In this document: positions 48,290-58,469 of the stretch, in pieces
Layout of the letters: each line of letters starts with the position of its first letter
Position numbering within the stretch: position 1 is the stretch's first letter
From: Bradyrhizobium forestalis
GTDB lineage: Bacteria; Pseudomonadota; Alphaproteobacteria; Rhizobiales; Xanthobacteraceae
Direction of reading: 5' to 3'
Assembly: GCF_002795245.1 (NCBI RefSeq)
Contig: NZ_PGVG01000027.1
Coordinates: 31,030 to 95,029 of the forward strand
DNA length: 64,000 nucleotides
Notes under the pieces: generated by a model
Told to the model about the DNA's origin: nothing
Database searches by the model: none
What the model saw: the letters and a program-made list of their open reading frames with translations, nothing else
Program-made: the position numbers and the translations under genes

Positions 48290-49009
48290 TCAGTTCCTTG
48301 CCGGCGCAGCAGCCGCCGCCGCGCGCGCGGGCCGCGGTGCGCCGGGCTCGGCGACGGGAGCGGCCGGGGCGCGCGAGCGCATGATCGCGGCGTCGATCTC
48401 GGCGATGACGCGGCGCTGGATCGCCTCGTTCTTGTCGATCGAGATGTGACCGACGCCGGTGCCGCGCACGTCGACATTGTCGAGCTTGCCGCGCAAACCC
48501 GCTGCCGCCCGCACCGGCTCGCCGGGGCCGTCGCCGATATAGATGTTGATGTAGCGTTCGGCGCCGGTCGAGAGCTTGGTCTTGAAGACGGAGTCGAGGC
48601 CGATCGCAAGCTTCACGGGCACGCCGAGCTGATTGAGTTTGGCAATCATGTCCGGCAGCGCGGTCGCACCGGAGGAATGGCCGACCAGGATGATGGTCTT
48701 GATGCGGCCGGCCCTGTAGGCGGTTGCGGCTTCATCGGCGAGCGAGGACCAGGACACGAAGTTGGCGACGGTTACCGGGATGCCCTGCGCCTGGAGCCGG
48801 GCGCCGATCGTGTCGAGGCCGAGCGAGAAGATGTTGAGCACGCCGCGGAGCAGGTAGACATGCGTGGTCGCCGCGGCGGCCTGGCTCGGCGCGGCCTTGG
48901 CGGCGGTCGGGCTGATGGCAACAGCCGACAGCAGGAGCAGGGCCACCGCCCACATACGAAGGACGGACAATTGGCTGGCGCCAGCGGTGTGACGGCCGTT
49001 CGGTCTCAT
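48290..49009 (-). CDS. Secreted lipase-like hydrolase (no LysM)
   Basis: A 239-residue secreted alpha/beta-hydrolase-like protein and paralogue of the protein at 46653-47594. Shared marks are THVYLLRGVLNIFSLGLDTI and IILVGHSSGATALPDMIAKL (nucleophile elbow G-H-S-S-G) and INIYIGDGPGEPV. It lacks the LysM domain and ends in a Pro/Ala-rich tail. The start could be ATG 49009 or ATG 48955; a hydrophobic signal (RMWAVALLLLSAVAISPTAA) follows either. Both paralogues are on the leftward strand and flank the P450 scar. Confidence 0.78.
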   Translation of the reverse strand: MRPNGRHTAGASQLSVLRMWAVALLLLSAVAISPTAAKAAPSQAAAATTHVYLLRGVLNIFSLGLDTIGARLQAQGIPVTVANFVSWSSLADEAATAYRAGRIKTIILVGHSSGATALPDMIAKLNQLGVPVKLAIGLDSVFKTKLSTGAERYINIYIGDGPGEPVRAAAGLRGKLDNVDVRGTGVGHISIDKNEAIQRRVIAEIDAAIMRSRAPAAPVAEPGAPRPARAAAAAAPARN

Positions 49010-49285
49010 CGATCTTTTCCCTGGAGACAATACGCTTCGCGATTGGCCGGAATCGTAGCCACGGCCCGCTCGCAGACGCAACAAAGAGCCGCGTGAGCGA
49101 CAATCTTAGCCGCGAGCCGTGACCATCGCGCAACACTTGCCCGAAACATGCCGCTGAACGGCCTGTTTTGAGACCAATTTTCTCCGGGGAATTGCGGGCC
49201 GACAACAGCGTTCCTATCTCAGGGCTCCGCTGACCCGCCCTTCCCGGATGGGTCCAGCCCCTCCCTTCCCCAGCCGCCGGCCATC

Positions 49286-50205
<920 letters not shown>

Positions 50206-50209
<4 letters not shown>

Positions 50210-50967
50210 ACCACCGCGCCATCCGCGCCATCTATCTGTTCGAAATGGCGCGCACCTGGCGCACGCTGCTGCAAAGCATCGTCTCGCCGGTGGTCTCCAC
50301 CTCGCTCTATTTCGTGGTGTTCGGCGCCGCGATCGGCTCGCGCATCAGCCAGGTCGAGGGCGTCAGCTACGGCACCTTCATCGTGCCGGGCCTGATCATG
50401 CTCTCGGTGCTGACGCAGAGCATCGCCAATGCGTCCTTCGGCATCTACTTCCCGAAATTCACCGGCACGATCTACGAGATCCTGTCGGCGCCGATCTCTT
50501 ATTTCGAGATCGTGCTCGGCTATGTCGGCGCGGCCGCGACCAAGTCGATCATCTTGGGCCTCATCATCCTGGCGACCGCCGGGCTCTTCGTTCCATTGCA
50601 TATCCACCATCCGGTCTGGATGCTGGCCTTCCTGGTGCTGACGGCGGTGACGTTCAGCCTGTTCGGCTTCATCATCGGCATCTGGGCCGACGGCTTCGAG
50701 AAGCTGCAGATGATCCCGATGCTGGTGGTGACGCCGCTGACCTTCCTCGGCGGCAGCTTCTATTCCATCGACATGCTGCCGCCCGCCTGGCGCACGGTCG
50801 CGCTGCTCAATCCGGTCGTCTATCTGATCTCCGGCTTCCGCTGGAGCTTCTACGAGATCGCCGATGTCAGCATCGCCGTCAGCATCGGCATGACGCTGGC
50901 GTTCCTGGTGATCTGCCTGGTCGTGATCTGGTGGATTTTCCGCACCGGGTATCGGCTGAAGAATTGA
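50206..50967 (+). CDS. ABC-2 exporter, permease subunit
   Basis: A 253-residue ABC-2-type membrane protein with six helices (for example YGTFIVPGLIMLSVLTQSIA, PVWMLAFLVLTAVTFSLFGF, IGMTLAFLVICLVVIWWIFR) and the family segment VVTPLTFLGGSFYSIDMLPP, AWRTVALLNPVVYLISGFRW. Together with the ATPase it should export a hydrophobic compound or lipid. It overlaps the ATPase gene by four bases, with its own start in ATGAACCACC. A palindromic repeat follows. Confidence 0.93.
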
Positions 50968-50969
50968 TC

Positions 50970-51073
50970 TGTCATTCCGGGGCGTGCGCAGCACGAGCCC
51001 GGAATCCATTTATCCACCAACTCTGTTGCCTGATGGATTCCGGGCTCGCCCTACGCGCGCCCCGGAATGACGG
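50970..51073. repeat. GTCATTCCGGGGC...GCCCCGGAATGAC palindromic repeat, copy 1
   Basis: TGTCATTCCGGGGCGTGCGC at the left and CGCGCCCCGGAATGACGG at the right are inverted; inner arms GAGCCCGGAATCCAT and ATGGATTCCGGGCTC also pair. It can form one long hairpin downstream of the exporter and may act as a transcription terminator. A smaller related copy is at 56088-56167. Confidence 0.85.
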
Positions 51074-51081
51074 CGGTGACA

Positions 51082-51408
51082 TCACCGATAGCAGTGGAAG
51101 CGGTGATAGCCGTCGTAATACCCGCGGCAGCGGTGACGATAGTGACGGTGGGGAATGCCGAGCACGCCCTCGACTGCACCAACGGCCCCACCGACACCAG
51201 CGCCCACGACGCCGCCGACCGCGCCGCCCACGGGCCCGGCGATGCGGTTGCCTTCATAGGAGCCTTCCTGCGCCCCGCGCACGATGCCCTGGGCGTGGCT
51301 GGCTTGTGGCAGTGACAACAGCGCCAGCAGGATGGCGGCGGAGGCGAACAGCAGGCGGACGGGCGGACTGGTCGGCAATGGCGCGGCGGCGAGGCGGGCT
51401 TTGTTCAT
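51082..51408 (-). CDS. Secreted or membrane glycine-zipper protein
   Basis: A 108-residue protein with a hydrophobic signal (VRLLFASAAILLALLSLPQA, cleavage near SHAQG) and a Gly/Ala/Val-rich core with regular glycines (GPVGGAVGGVVGAGVGGAVG), typical of glycine-zipper envelope proteins. The end is His/Tyr/Arg-rich (HRHYRHRCRGYYDGYHRFHC). GGACCTAAG precedes the ATG. Function unknown. Confidence 0.75.
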   Translation of the reverse strand: MNKARLAAAPLPTSPPVRLLFASAAILLALLSLPQASHAQGIVRGAQEGSYEGNRIAGPVGGAVGGVVGAGVGGAVGAVEGVLGIPHRHYRHRCRGYYDGYHRFHCYR

Positions 51409-51723
51409 CTTAGGTCCCCGGGGGAAGGAAAGGGGTCAACGGCGGCGGGCGCCGTCTGTCGAGATAGGCCATCATCAACGCGCCGCGCGTCGGAATGGTT
51501 GCGCCTTTGTGACGAATTGTCGGCGTTGTGACCGCGCCTCGGCTCGCGAAAATGTCAGCATTGCCGTGGCCTTCGCGGCACAAAGCGCCCTTGCTTACAT
51601 CAGGCATCGCGTTAACGATGGGCTGGCAGCCCGCTGGAGCGAAAGCCGGATTGCAGACATATTGCACGCCGGGGACGGAGAGCCGCGGCGCTTAGCGTGA
51701 ACAGGCCGGAGGCCAGGATTCAA
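51409..51723. other. Gene-free stretch before the L,D-transpeptidase gene
   Basis: This 315-base gap separates two divergent genes and must carry both promoters. Short frames are present on both strands without support. No repeat or hairpin stands out. Confidence 0.35.
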
Positions 51724-52509
51724 ATGCGTTTCCAGATGCGTTCATTTTTCATTGCTTTCACCTCATTGCTGCTCTTCGGCGCGGGCACCGCGCAGGCCAA
51801 GGTCGAGATCACCATCGACAAGGACAATCAGCAGATGACCGTCGCCGTCGACGGCGTCGCGCGCTATCACTGGCCGGTGTCAACCGGCATCCCCTCGCGC
51901 GAAACACCGAACGGCGCCTTCCGCGCCTTCCGCATGGAGGAGGATCACTTCTCCAAGGAATTCGACGACGCGCCGATGCCGCATTCGATCTTCTTCACCA
52001 AGGTCGGGCACGCCATCCACGGCACCGACTCGGTCGGCCGGCTCGGCTCGCCCGCGTCGCATGGCTGCGTGCGGCTGTCGCGGCAGAACGCCTCGACGCT
52101 CTATGCCCTGGTGCAGCAGCAGGGCGTGCTCAACACCACAGTGACGCTGACCGGCTCGGCGCAGGTGGCGCTGGCGCGCAATCCGCGCGGCCGCAATGCC
52201 GTGGCCCGCGCAGCGCAGCCAACCGAAGAGCAATACGCGACCACAGGCGATCCCGTGAACCTGACGCCGCCGGCGCAGCCCGCGCGCCGCTACATGCCGC
52301 AGGACGACAACTACATCTATCCGGCCGACGGCAGCGACACCGGCGCGCGCTACCCCGCGCCACGCTCGGTCACCCGCCCGCTCTACGACGCACAGGTCTA
52401 TCAGCAGCAGCCGCAGCCATATTACAATCAAGGCTACGGCCAGCAGGGCTACTATCAGCCGCAGCCCCGGCAGTATTATCAGCCGCGCGGCTATTACTAT
52501 CAGAACTGA
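51724..52509 (+). CDS. L,D-transpeptidase (YkuD family)
   Basis: A 261-residue periplasmic transpeptidase that makes 3-3 crosslinks or attaches proteins to peptidoglycan. A signal peptide (SFFIAFTSLLLFGAGTAQA) is followed by the YkuD domain with KVEITIDKDNQQMTVAVDGV, FFTKVGHAIHGTDSVGRLGS and the catalytic SHGCVRLSRQNAS (His-x-x...Ser-His-Gly-Cys-Val-Arg). The C-terminal ~90 residues are Gln/Tyr/Pro-rich. AGGA lies six bases before the ATG at 51724. It is a single-gene unit. Confidence 0.92.
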   Translation: MRFQMRSFFIAFTSLLLFGAGTAQAKVEITIDKDNQQMTVAVDGVARYHWPVSTGIPSRETPNGAFRAFRMEEDHFSKEFDDAPMPHSIFFTKVGHAIHGTDSVGRLGSPASHGCVRLSRQNASTLYALVQQQGVLNTTVTLTGSAQVALARNPRGRNAVARAAQPTEEQYATTGDPVNLTPPAQPARRYMPQDDNYIYPADGSDTGARYPAPRSVTRPLYDAQVYQQQPQPYYNQGYGQQGYYQPQPRQYYQPRGYYYQN

Positions 52510-52547
52510 CGCGGCCGCCATCAACCGCCCTCGCCGGCCGAGGTATC

Positions 52548-53543
52548 ATGCCGTCACGTGCCACGACCATTCTGACTGTGCTCGGGGTCCTGGTAGCGGG
52601 GCAAGCCATGGGATCGGATTTGGCCTTCGACCTCGAGGCGCATCGCGGCGGGCGGGCGCTGTTGCCGGAAAACACCCTGCCCGCCTTCGCCAACGCGCTG
52701 TCGATGGGCGTGGACACGCTGGAGCTCGACGTCGGCGTGACCGCGGACGGCGAGATCATCGTCTCGCATGAGCGCGGGCTCAATCCGGATCTGGCTCGGG
52801 ATTCGAGCGGAGCTTACATCTCTCCGCCCGGCACGCCCTTCGTCAAACTGCGGCTCGACGAAATCAGGACCTATGACGTCGGCCATATCCGGCCGGACAG
52901 CGCCTACGCAAAGCAATTCCCCGACCAGCGTGCGGTGCCGGGGACGCGCATCCCCACCTTGAAGGAGCTGTTCGCGCTGGTGCGCAAGTCCGGCAATACG
53001 CAGGTGCGCTTCAACATCGAGACCAAGATCGATCCGAACCATCCGGATGAAACGCTGGATCCGCAGGCCTTCGTCGCGAAGCTGCTCGGGGTGATCGAGA
53101 CCGAAGGATTCTTCGACCGCGTCATGATCCAGTCGTTCGACTGGCGCACCCTGCTTCTCGTCCAGCAGCAGGCGCCGAACATCCCGACCGTGTACCTGAC
53201 GCTCCAGCGCGGCTCGGCTCCGACGGTGGCGCTCGACAAGGCGACGAGCTGGATGGCGGGCTTCAGCCCGGCCGATCACGGCGGCTCGCTGCCACGGACG
53301 ATCAAGGCCGCGGGCGGCGCGATCTGGTCGCCTCATTTCGGCGACGTGACCGCGGCGCTCGTCTCGGAGGCTCACGCGCTCGGGCTGCGCGTCGTGGTCT
53401 GGACGGTCAACAAGCGAGACGACATGGCGCGCATGATCGAGCTCGGCGTCGACGGCATCATCTCGGACAGGCCGGACCTGTTGCGGCAGGTCGCCGGCGA
53501 GAAGGGAATCGCGCTACCGGCCGGGACGCCGGTGGCGCCCTAG
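52548..53543 (+). CDS. Glycerophosphodiester phosphodiesterase
   Basis: A 331-residue GDPD with signal-like N-terminus (TILTVLGVLVAGQAMG), then the active-site segment LEAHRGGRALLPENTLPAFA and GVDTLELDVGVTADGEIIVS (metal-binding Glu, Asp and His residues). RFNIETKIDPNHPDE, VMIQSFDWRTLLLVQQQAP and GLRVVVWTVNKRDDMARMIE follow the family order. It hydrolyses glycerophosphodiesters to glycerol-3-phosphate and an alcohol, in the periplasm if the signal works. GAGGTATC lies before the ATG. Confidence 0.92.
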   Translation: MPSRATTILTVLGVLVAGQAMGSDLAFDLEAHRGGRALLPENTLPAFANALSMGVDTLELDVGVTADGEIIVSHERGLNPDLARDSSGAYISPPGTPFVKLRLDEIRTYDVGHIRPDSAYAKQFPDQRAVPGTRIPTLKELFALVRKSGNTQVRFNIETKIDPNHPDETLDPQAFVAKLLGVIETEGFFDRVMIQSFDWRTLLLVQQQAPNIPTVYLTLQRGSAPTVALDKATSWMAGFSPADHGGSLPRTIKAAGGAIWSPHFGDVTAALVSEAHALGLRVVVWTVNKRDDMARMIELGVDGIISDRPDLLRQVAGEKGIALPAGTPVAP

Positions 53544-53550
53544 GCCGCGC

Positions 53551-53672
53551 TCGTGTCCCGGACGCGGCGCGGCATGAAATGACGCGACGCAGAGCCGGGA
53601 CCCAGAACGCCGTTCCATGGGCCCCGGCTCTGCAATGCATCACTTCGTGCTGCGCTGCGTCCGGGGCACGAG
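53551..53672. repeat. GTCCCGG...GTCCGGGGCACGAG palindromic repeat, copy 2
   Basis: TCGTGTCCCGGACGCGGCGC, then CAGAGCCGGGACCCAG paired with GGGCCCCGGCTCTGC, then GCTGCGTCCGGGGCACGAG to 53672. It is related to the copy at 41592 and fills the gap between convergent genes. Confidence 0.8.
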
Positions 53673-53691
53673 ACCATTCGTGGCGCGATGC

Positions 53692-55971
53692 CTACTCCCC
53701 ATCCTTCAAACGCCGATACAGCGCGCCCAAGATGTTGGAATAGTCGTCGGTCCAGACCCGCACCCTGTCATCGGCTTCGGTCTGTTCCCATTGCTTGGAG
53801 GACGCGAGCCTGCCGATGTCGGCCTCCTCGCGCGCGGAGATGACGACGTCGGTCGAGAAGATGTAGTCGGAATCGCGCCCCGAATCCTCGTTGAAGACCC
53901 AGCTCTTGAGATCGTTGGCGTCCGCAATGCCGACCACGACGGTCTCGAGATCCAGATGCCGGTTGGAGACGTGCATCACCACGGCACCGTGCGGCGCGAG
54001 CTTGTCCTTGTAGATCTTCATCGCCTCTTCGGTCGCAAGGTGGATCGGAATCGCATCGGACGAATAGGCATCGACGATGATGAGATCGTAGGCGCCATCG
54101 GGCTCCTTGGCGAAGGTGAGGCGCGCATCGCCGATGACGGGCTTCATGTCCGGCATGCAGCTCGAGATGTAGCGGAAATTTTTGGGGTCGCGCGCCGCGT
54201 CGACCATGGTCTGGTCGATCTCGAAGAAGGTCCAGTCCTCCCCCCGTTCGGCGGCGCAGGCGAGCGTGCCGGAGCCGACACCAATCGCGGCGACCTTCAG
54301 CGGCGCGCCCTTGCGCTCGCGGATCGCGCTGACGGCCTGACCGATGCCGCCGTCTTTATGATAGTAAGTGATCGGCTCGGGCCGGCCGGCAACAGGCGTG
54401 CCGTCATTGTTGCGGAAGCGCTCGGCGCCGTGGATGGTGGTGCCATGCATCAGCACGTGGAAATAGCCGCCCGGCGTCACCACGATCTTGTGCACACCGA
54501 AGAAGCTGCGCACCGTCGTGACGCGGCCCTCGTCCGCGGGATAAACCCGGATCAACGCCAGCGCGAGCGCGACGGTGGCAAAGATCTTCCAGCGCCCGGC
54601 ATTGAGGATCAGCGCGAGCAGCGCGGCGAGCACGCCGACGGCGCCGGCGACCCAGACGCGATGATCCTCGAACCAGGTCGAGAGGTTGCCCGTCATATAG
54701 GACGGCGCGATCAGCGCTACCGCGAGCGCGGCGAGCGCCAGCCAGTACCATTTGACGACGCCCGCCAGCCGCTCGTTCGCGGACGGACGGCACAGCGCGG
54801 CGAGCGCGATCAGGATCGGATATTCGGCGATCCAGGTGAAGGTGAAGGGCGCAACGAGCCCGGCGAACAGTCCACCGACCATGCCGCCGAACGACAGCGC
54901 GACATAGAATCCGGTGAGATATTTCGCGGCCGGCCGGGTCCGCGCCAGTTCGCCGTGACAGGCCATGGCAATGACGAAGAAGCACAGTTGATGTCCGCCG
55001 AGCGTCAGCAGCAGGTTCTGCTCGCCGCCAAAGGCCAGCAGCACGACGACGCCCGCGATCGCGACCGGCTGGAGCATCAGCATCCATTTATGCGGCAGCA
55101 GCGGCCGCGACTGGAACACCACGACCCAGGTCAAGAGGTACAGCGACAGCGGCAGCACCCACAGCAGCGGCGCCGCCGCGACGTCGGTCGAAATGTGCGC
55201 GGTGACGGCGATGAGCAGGCCCGACGGCACCGCGGCGAGGAAGATCCAGCGCAGCCGCGTCAGCAGGCCCGGCGCCGGCGCATTCATGTCCTCGGCCCGG
55301 GCATCGGCCACCGCCAGCTTCGGCGAACGCAACAACAGCATGCCGCAGGCGCCGATGAGAAGGATCAGCAGGCCATAGAAGCCGGTCCAGACCCGGTTCT
55401 GCATCTGCAGCGTGAACATCGGCTCGAGCAGGAACGGATAGGACAACAGCGCGAGGAAGCTGCCGATGTTGGAGGAGGCATAGAGGAAATAGGGATCATG
55501 GCCGGCCGGATGGCCGGTGCGGACGAACCAGGCCTGCAGCAGCGGATTGTTGGCGGCGAGCGCGAAGAACGGCAGCCCGATCGAGACCACGAACAGGCCA
55601 AGCAACCAGAATGCATAGCCCGAAGCGGGCGGCTCGCCATAGGCGGTGGCGATGCCGAGCGGCAGCGTGGCGAAGGCCGCGATCAGCAGCACCAGATGCA
55701 CCGCCACCGGAACGATCCGGTTCCTCGCCTGCATCAACAGATGCGCGTAGGCATAGCCGGCCAGCAGCGAGGACTGGAAGAACACCATGGCCACCGACCA
55801 CACCGCAGGCGAGCCGCCGAGCCGCGGCAGCACCATCTTCGTGAACAGCGGCTGCACCGAGAACAGCAGCAGCGCGCTCACGAAGATCGCGGCGGTGTAG
55901 ACCGTCAGCAGCAGCCGGTTGCGCGACGACGAGGGTTGCTCCGTGGCGGCAGGTTGCACGATCGAATCCAT
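53692..55971 (-). CDS. Fused MFS/spermidine-synthase-like membrane protein
   Basis: A 759-residue fusion. The N-terminal half has about ten to fourteen membrane segments (LTVYTAAIFVSALLLFSVQP, LFTKMVLPRLGGSPAVWSVA, QSSLLAGYAYAHLL), and the C-terminal third has a spermidine-synthase-like SAM-binding fold (AAIGVGSGTLACAAERGEDW, TFFEIDQTMVDAARDPKNFR, YDLIIVDAYSSDAIPIHLAT). This architecture is common in alphaproteobacteria and its product is unknown. The enzyme part lacks verified polyamine residues. It converges on the phosphodiesterase gene. Confidence 0.9.
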   Translation of the reverse strand: MDSIVQPAATEQPSSSRNRLLLTVYTAAIFVSALLLFSVQPLFTKMVLPRLGGSPAVWSVAMVFFQSSLLAGYAYAHLLMQARNRIVPVAVHLVLLIAAFATLPLGIATAYGEPPASGYAFWLLGLFVVSIGLPFFALAANNPLLQAWFVRTGHPAGHDPYFLYASSNIGSFLALLSYPFLLEPMFTLQMQNRVWTGFYGLLILLIGACGMLLLRSPKLAVADARAEDMNAPAPGLLTRLRWIFLAAVPSGLLIAVTAHISTDVAAAPLLWVLPLSLYLLTWVVVFQSRPLLPHKWMLMLQPVAIAGVVVLLAFGGEQNLLLTLGGHQLCFFVIAMACHGELARTRPAAKYLTGFYVALSFGGMVGGLFAGLVAPFTFTWIAEYPILIALAALCRPSANERLAGVVKWYWLALAALAVALIAPSYMTGNLSTWFEDHRVWVAGAVGVLAALLALILNAGRWKIFATVALALALIRVYPADEGRVTTVRSFFGVHKIVVTPGGYFHVLMHGTTIHGAERFRNNDGTPVAGRPEPITYYHKDGGIGQAVSAIRERKGAPLKVAAIGVGSGTLACAAERGEDWTFFEIDQTMVDAARDPKNFRYISSCMPDMKPVIGDARLTFAKEPDGAYDLIIVDAYSSDAIPIHLATEEAMKIYKDKLAPHGAVVMHVSNRHLDLETVVVGIADANDLKSWVFNEDSGRDSDYIFSTDVVISAREEADIGRLASSKQWEQTEADDRVRVWTDDYSNILGALYRRLKDGE

Positions 55972-56087
55972 GGGAGCTCCGGCTCAAGACCCGGCGGGCG
56001 CCGGACGCGCGCAATGGAGCACAAGGCGCCTGAACGGGCAATAAAGGGGGGCGTGATGTTGCAGCGAGCGATGCTTGATATTAGAGG

Positions 56088-56167
56088 GTCGTTCCGGGGC
56101 GATGCGAAGCATCGAACCCGGAACCTCGAGATTCCGGGTTCGCGCTTCGCGCGCCCCGGAATGACGG
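56088..56167. repeat. GTTCCGGGGC...GCCCCGGAATGACGG palindromic repeat, copy 2
   Basis: GTCGTTCCGGGGCGATGCGA at the left pairs with CGCGCCCCGGAATGACGG at the right; the centre CCCGGAACCTCGAGATTCCGGG is also an inverted repeat (arms CCCGGAA and TTCCGGG around CCTCGAGA). It lies just before the flavoprotein gene and partly in its leader. Confidence 0.8.
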
Positions 56168-56189
56168 TGGAGTGGACCTCGAATCCTTC

Positions 56190-57800
56190 ATGACCGAAAC
56201 CGACGTCGTCATCATCGGCGCTGGCCATAACGGCCTCACTTGTGCGGCCTATCTCGCGATGGCGGGTCTGCGCGTGCGCGTGGTCGAGCGGCGCAAGGTG
56301 GTCGGCGGGGCGGCGGTGACGGAGGAGTTTCACCCCGGCTTTCGCAATTCGGTCGCGGCCTACACGGTGAGCCTGCTCAATCCGCGGGTGATCCGCGACC
56401 TCAAGCTCGCCGAGCAGGGCCTGCGCATCGTCGAGCGGCGCGCGCAGAATTTCCTGCCGGCGCCAGATGGCAGCTATCTCCTCACCGGCGAGGGGCGGAC
56501 GAAAGCGTCGGTCGCGCGGCTCAGCGCGCATGATGCGGAGGCCCTCGACGGCTTCGCGCGCGAGCTGGAAGACATCGCCGACGTGCTCAGGCGGTTCGTG
56601 CTGCGCGCGCCGCCGAACCTGCTCGACGGCTTTGGCACGAATGCGATCCGCGAGGCCGTGAACGCGCTCCAGAGCGCCAATATCCTGCGCGGCCTGACGC
56701 TGGAACAGAGCCGCAGCCTGCTCGATCTCTTCACCCGTTCGGCCGGCGAAATGCTGGACGAACGTTTCGAGCATGATCTGGTCAAGGCGCTGTTCGGCTT
56801 CGACGCCATCGTCGGCAACTATGCCAGCCCCTACGCCGCCGGCTCGGCCTATGTGATGCTGCATCACGCCTTCGGCGAGGTGAACGGCAAGAAGGGCGTC
56901 TGGGGCCACGCCATCGGCGGCATGGGCGCGATCACGCAGGCGATGGCGCGCGCGGCACGCGACCGCGGCGTCGTGATCGAAACGGATGCCGGCGTCCGTG
57001 AGATCATCGTCGAACGCGACCGCGCCGTCGGCGTCGTGCTGGAGAACGGCTCTGCCATCCGCGCGAAATATATCGCGTCCAATGTCAATCCGAAGCTGCT
57101 CTACACGCGGCTGATCGTGGCCGACGCTCTCCCTGCGGACTTCCTCGCCCGCATCCGTCACTGGAAGAACGGCTCCGGCACCTTCCGCATGAACGTGGCG
57201 CTGGACCGCCTGCCCTCCTTCACGGCGCTGCCGGGCGAAGGCGACCATCTCTCTTCCGGCATCATCCTGGCGCCGAGCCTCGACTACATGGACCGCGCCT
57301 ATCTCGATGCGCGGGCGCAGGGCTGGAGCCGGGAGCCCGTCGTCGAGATGCTGATCCCCTCGACGCTCGACGACACGCTGGCACCCGCCGGCAAGCATGT
57401 CGCGAGCCTGTTCTGCCAGCATGTCGCACCAACGCTTCCCGATGGAAAGTCGTGGGATGACCATCGCGAAGAGGTCGCCGATCTCATGATCGCGACGGTG
57501 GATCAATACGCACCGGGCTTCGCGGCGAGCGTGCTCGGCCGTCAGATCCTGTCCCCGCTCGATCTCGAACGGCAGTTCGGCCTGCTCGGCGGCGACATCT
57601 TCCACGGCGCGCTGACGTTGAACCAGCTGTTCTCGGCGCGGCCGATGCTGGGCCACGCCGATTACCGCGGGCCGTTGAGGGGCCTCTACCATTGCGGCTC
57701 CGGCGCCCATCCCGGCGGCGGCGTCACCGGGGCCCCCGGGCATAACGCCGCCCAGGTGATCCTGCGGGATCACCGGTCGCTGTTCGGAAGCCGTGGATAG
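56190..57800 (+). CDS. Phytoene-dehydrogenase-like FAD oxidoreductase
   Basis: A 536-residue flavoprotein of the phytoene desaturase / PYROXD2 type. The N-terminal dinucleotide motif VVIIGAGHNGLTCAAYLAMA, then RVVERRKVVGGAAVTEEFHP, is followed by a helical substrate region and the C-terminal FAD segment LYHCGSGAHPGGGVTGAPGH. It should oxidise a hydrophobic or polyprenoid substrate; the true substrate is unknown. ATG 56190 (MTETDVV) is preferred to GTG 56172. It is alone, between repeat DNA and a gene-free stretch. Confidence 0.9.
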   Translation: MTETDVVIIGAGHNGLTCAAYLAMAGLRVRVVERRKVVGGAAVTEEFHPGFRNSVAAYTVSLLNPRVIRDLKLAEQGLRIVERRAQNFLPAPDGSYLLTGEGRTKASVARLSAHDAEALDGFARELEDIADVLRRFVLRAPPNLLDGFGTNAIREAVNALQSANILRGLTLEQSRSLLDLFTRSAGEMLDERFEHDLVKALFGFDAIVGNYASPYAAGSAYVMLHHAFGEVNGKKGVWGHAIGGMGAITQAMARAARDRGVVIETDAGVREIIVERDRAVGVVLENGSAIRAKYIASNVNPKLLYTRLIVADALPADFLARIRHWKNGSGTFRMNVALDRLPSFTALPGEGDHLSSGIILAPSLDYMDRAYLDARAQGWSREPVVEMLIPSTLDDTLAPAGKHVASLFCQHVAPTLPDGKSWDDHREEVADLMIATVDQYAPGFAASVLGRQILSPLDLERQFGLLGGDIFHGALTLNQLFSARPMLGHADYRGPLRGLYHCGSGAHPGGGVTGAPGHNAAQVILRDHRSLFGSRG

Positions 57801-58150
57801 GTCTGTGGATGGGCTGTCGAATGATCTGTGGCGAAATTGGGACGGCTTCTCAGTACAAGCCCAGATCAGGCTGTGGAAAAGACGCGGGATAAGTAAGGTA
57901 TAAGGCAGTGGATGGCCTCCGAATGAAGAGCGGAGAGGCTGTGGACGTCGGGTAGTGCTCGCATGATCGACGAGAGGAGAAACGCAGAAGATATCCGCTG
58001 GAGCGGCCACCAAACTCAGACTGAGGCCCCTCTGGACGTCCGGTGGACACCCGCAAAATGACTTCGCCCGCCGGGGGCAACTCCCGTGCGGGCGCTCGTC
58101 AGAAATAATCTATGAAGAAAAAGTCGCGCCCTGGGAAATGGAGGCGGAAA
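57801..58150. other. Gene-free stretch with a cluster of TGTGG motifs
   Basis: About 350 bases without a supported gene. Near its start, DnaA-box-like words recur on the + strand: CGTGGATAG (57792), TGTGGATGG (57804), TGTGGCGAA (57827), TGTGGAAAA (57872) and TGTGGACGT (57940). The middle is moderately AT-rich for this genome. The end before the pilin stop has GCCCGCCGGGGGCAACTCCC then GTGCGGGCG, a hairpin. No function is shown. Confidence 0.35.
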
Positions 58151-58315
58151 TTACTTCAAGGAGCTGCTAATCGAAGTGAACTTCTCGTTCATGGTGGTGC
58201 CCAGGCTGTTCACCACGGTAATGATCGCCAAAGCGATTCCCGCGGCAATCAGACCGTACTCGATCGCGGTTGCACCGGACTCGTCCGACCAGAACTTCTG
58301 AATCATGCTCTTCAA
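58151..58315 (-). CDS. Flp/Fap-type pilin
   Basis: A 54-residue type IVb pilin: MKSMIQKFWSDESGATAIEY, then GLIAAGIALAIITVVNSLGT and TMNEKFTSISSSLK. The prepilin peptidase site is after Gly in DESG-ATAIEYGLIA. The start is the TTG at 58315, since GGAGG lies six bases upstream; ATG 58306 or TTG 58333 are alternatives. It assembles into thin Flp pili through the Tad machinery, but no tad or cpa gene is visible here, so it is an orphan pilin or its machinery is elsewhere. Confidence 0.88.
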   Translation of the reverse strand: MKSMIQKFWSDESGATAIEYGLIAAGIALAIITVVNSLGTTMNEKFTSISSSLK

Positions 58316-58469
58316 GACTCGCCTCCGTTTCAATTACAAGCTGTGCTGGCTGGTTTCGACATCCGAAAATGTACGGGAGACACGCTACAGGCGGGGTAAC
58401 CAGGGAACCGCAGTTTGTGCGGATAATTGGCCCCAAAAGTTCCAAAAATTGAGATCAACGGAACCCTGA

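Noticed and set aside
53617..56193. 858-codon frame opposite the MFS/spermidine synthase gene
   Set aside because: Shadow with Arg/Gln/Glu/His bias and no recognisable domain.
55905..58013. 702-codon leftward frame opposite the phytoene-dehydrogenase-like gene
   Set aside because: Shadow; the + strand has the FAD motifs and normal length.
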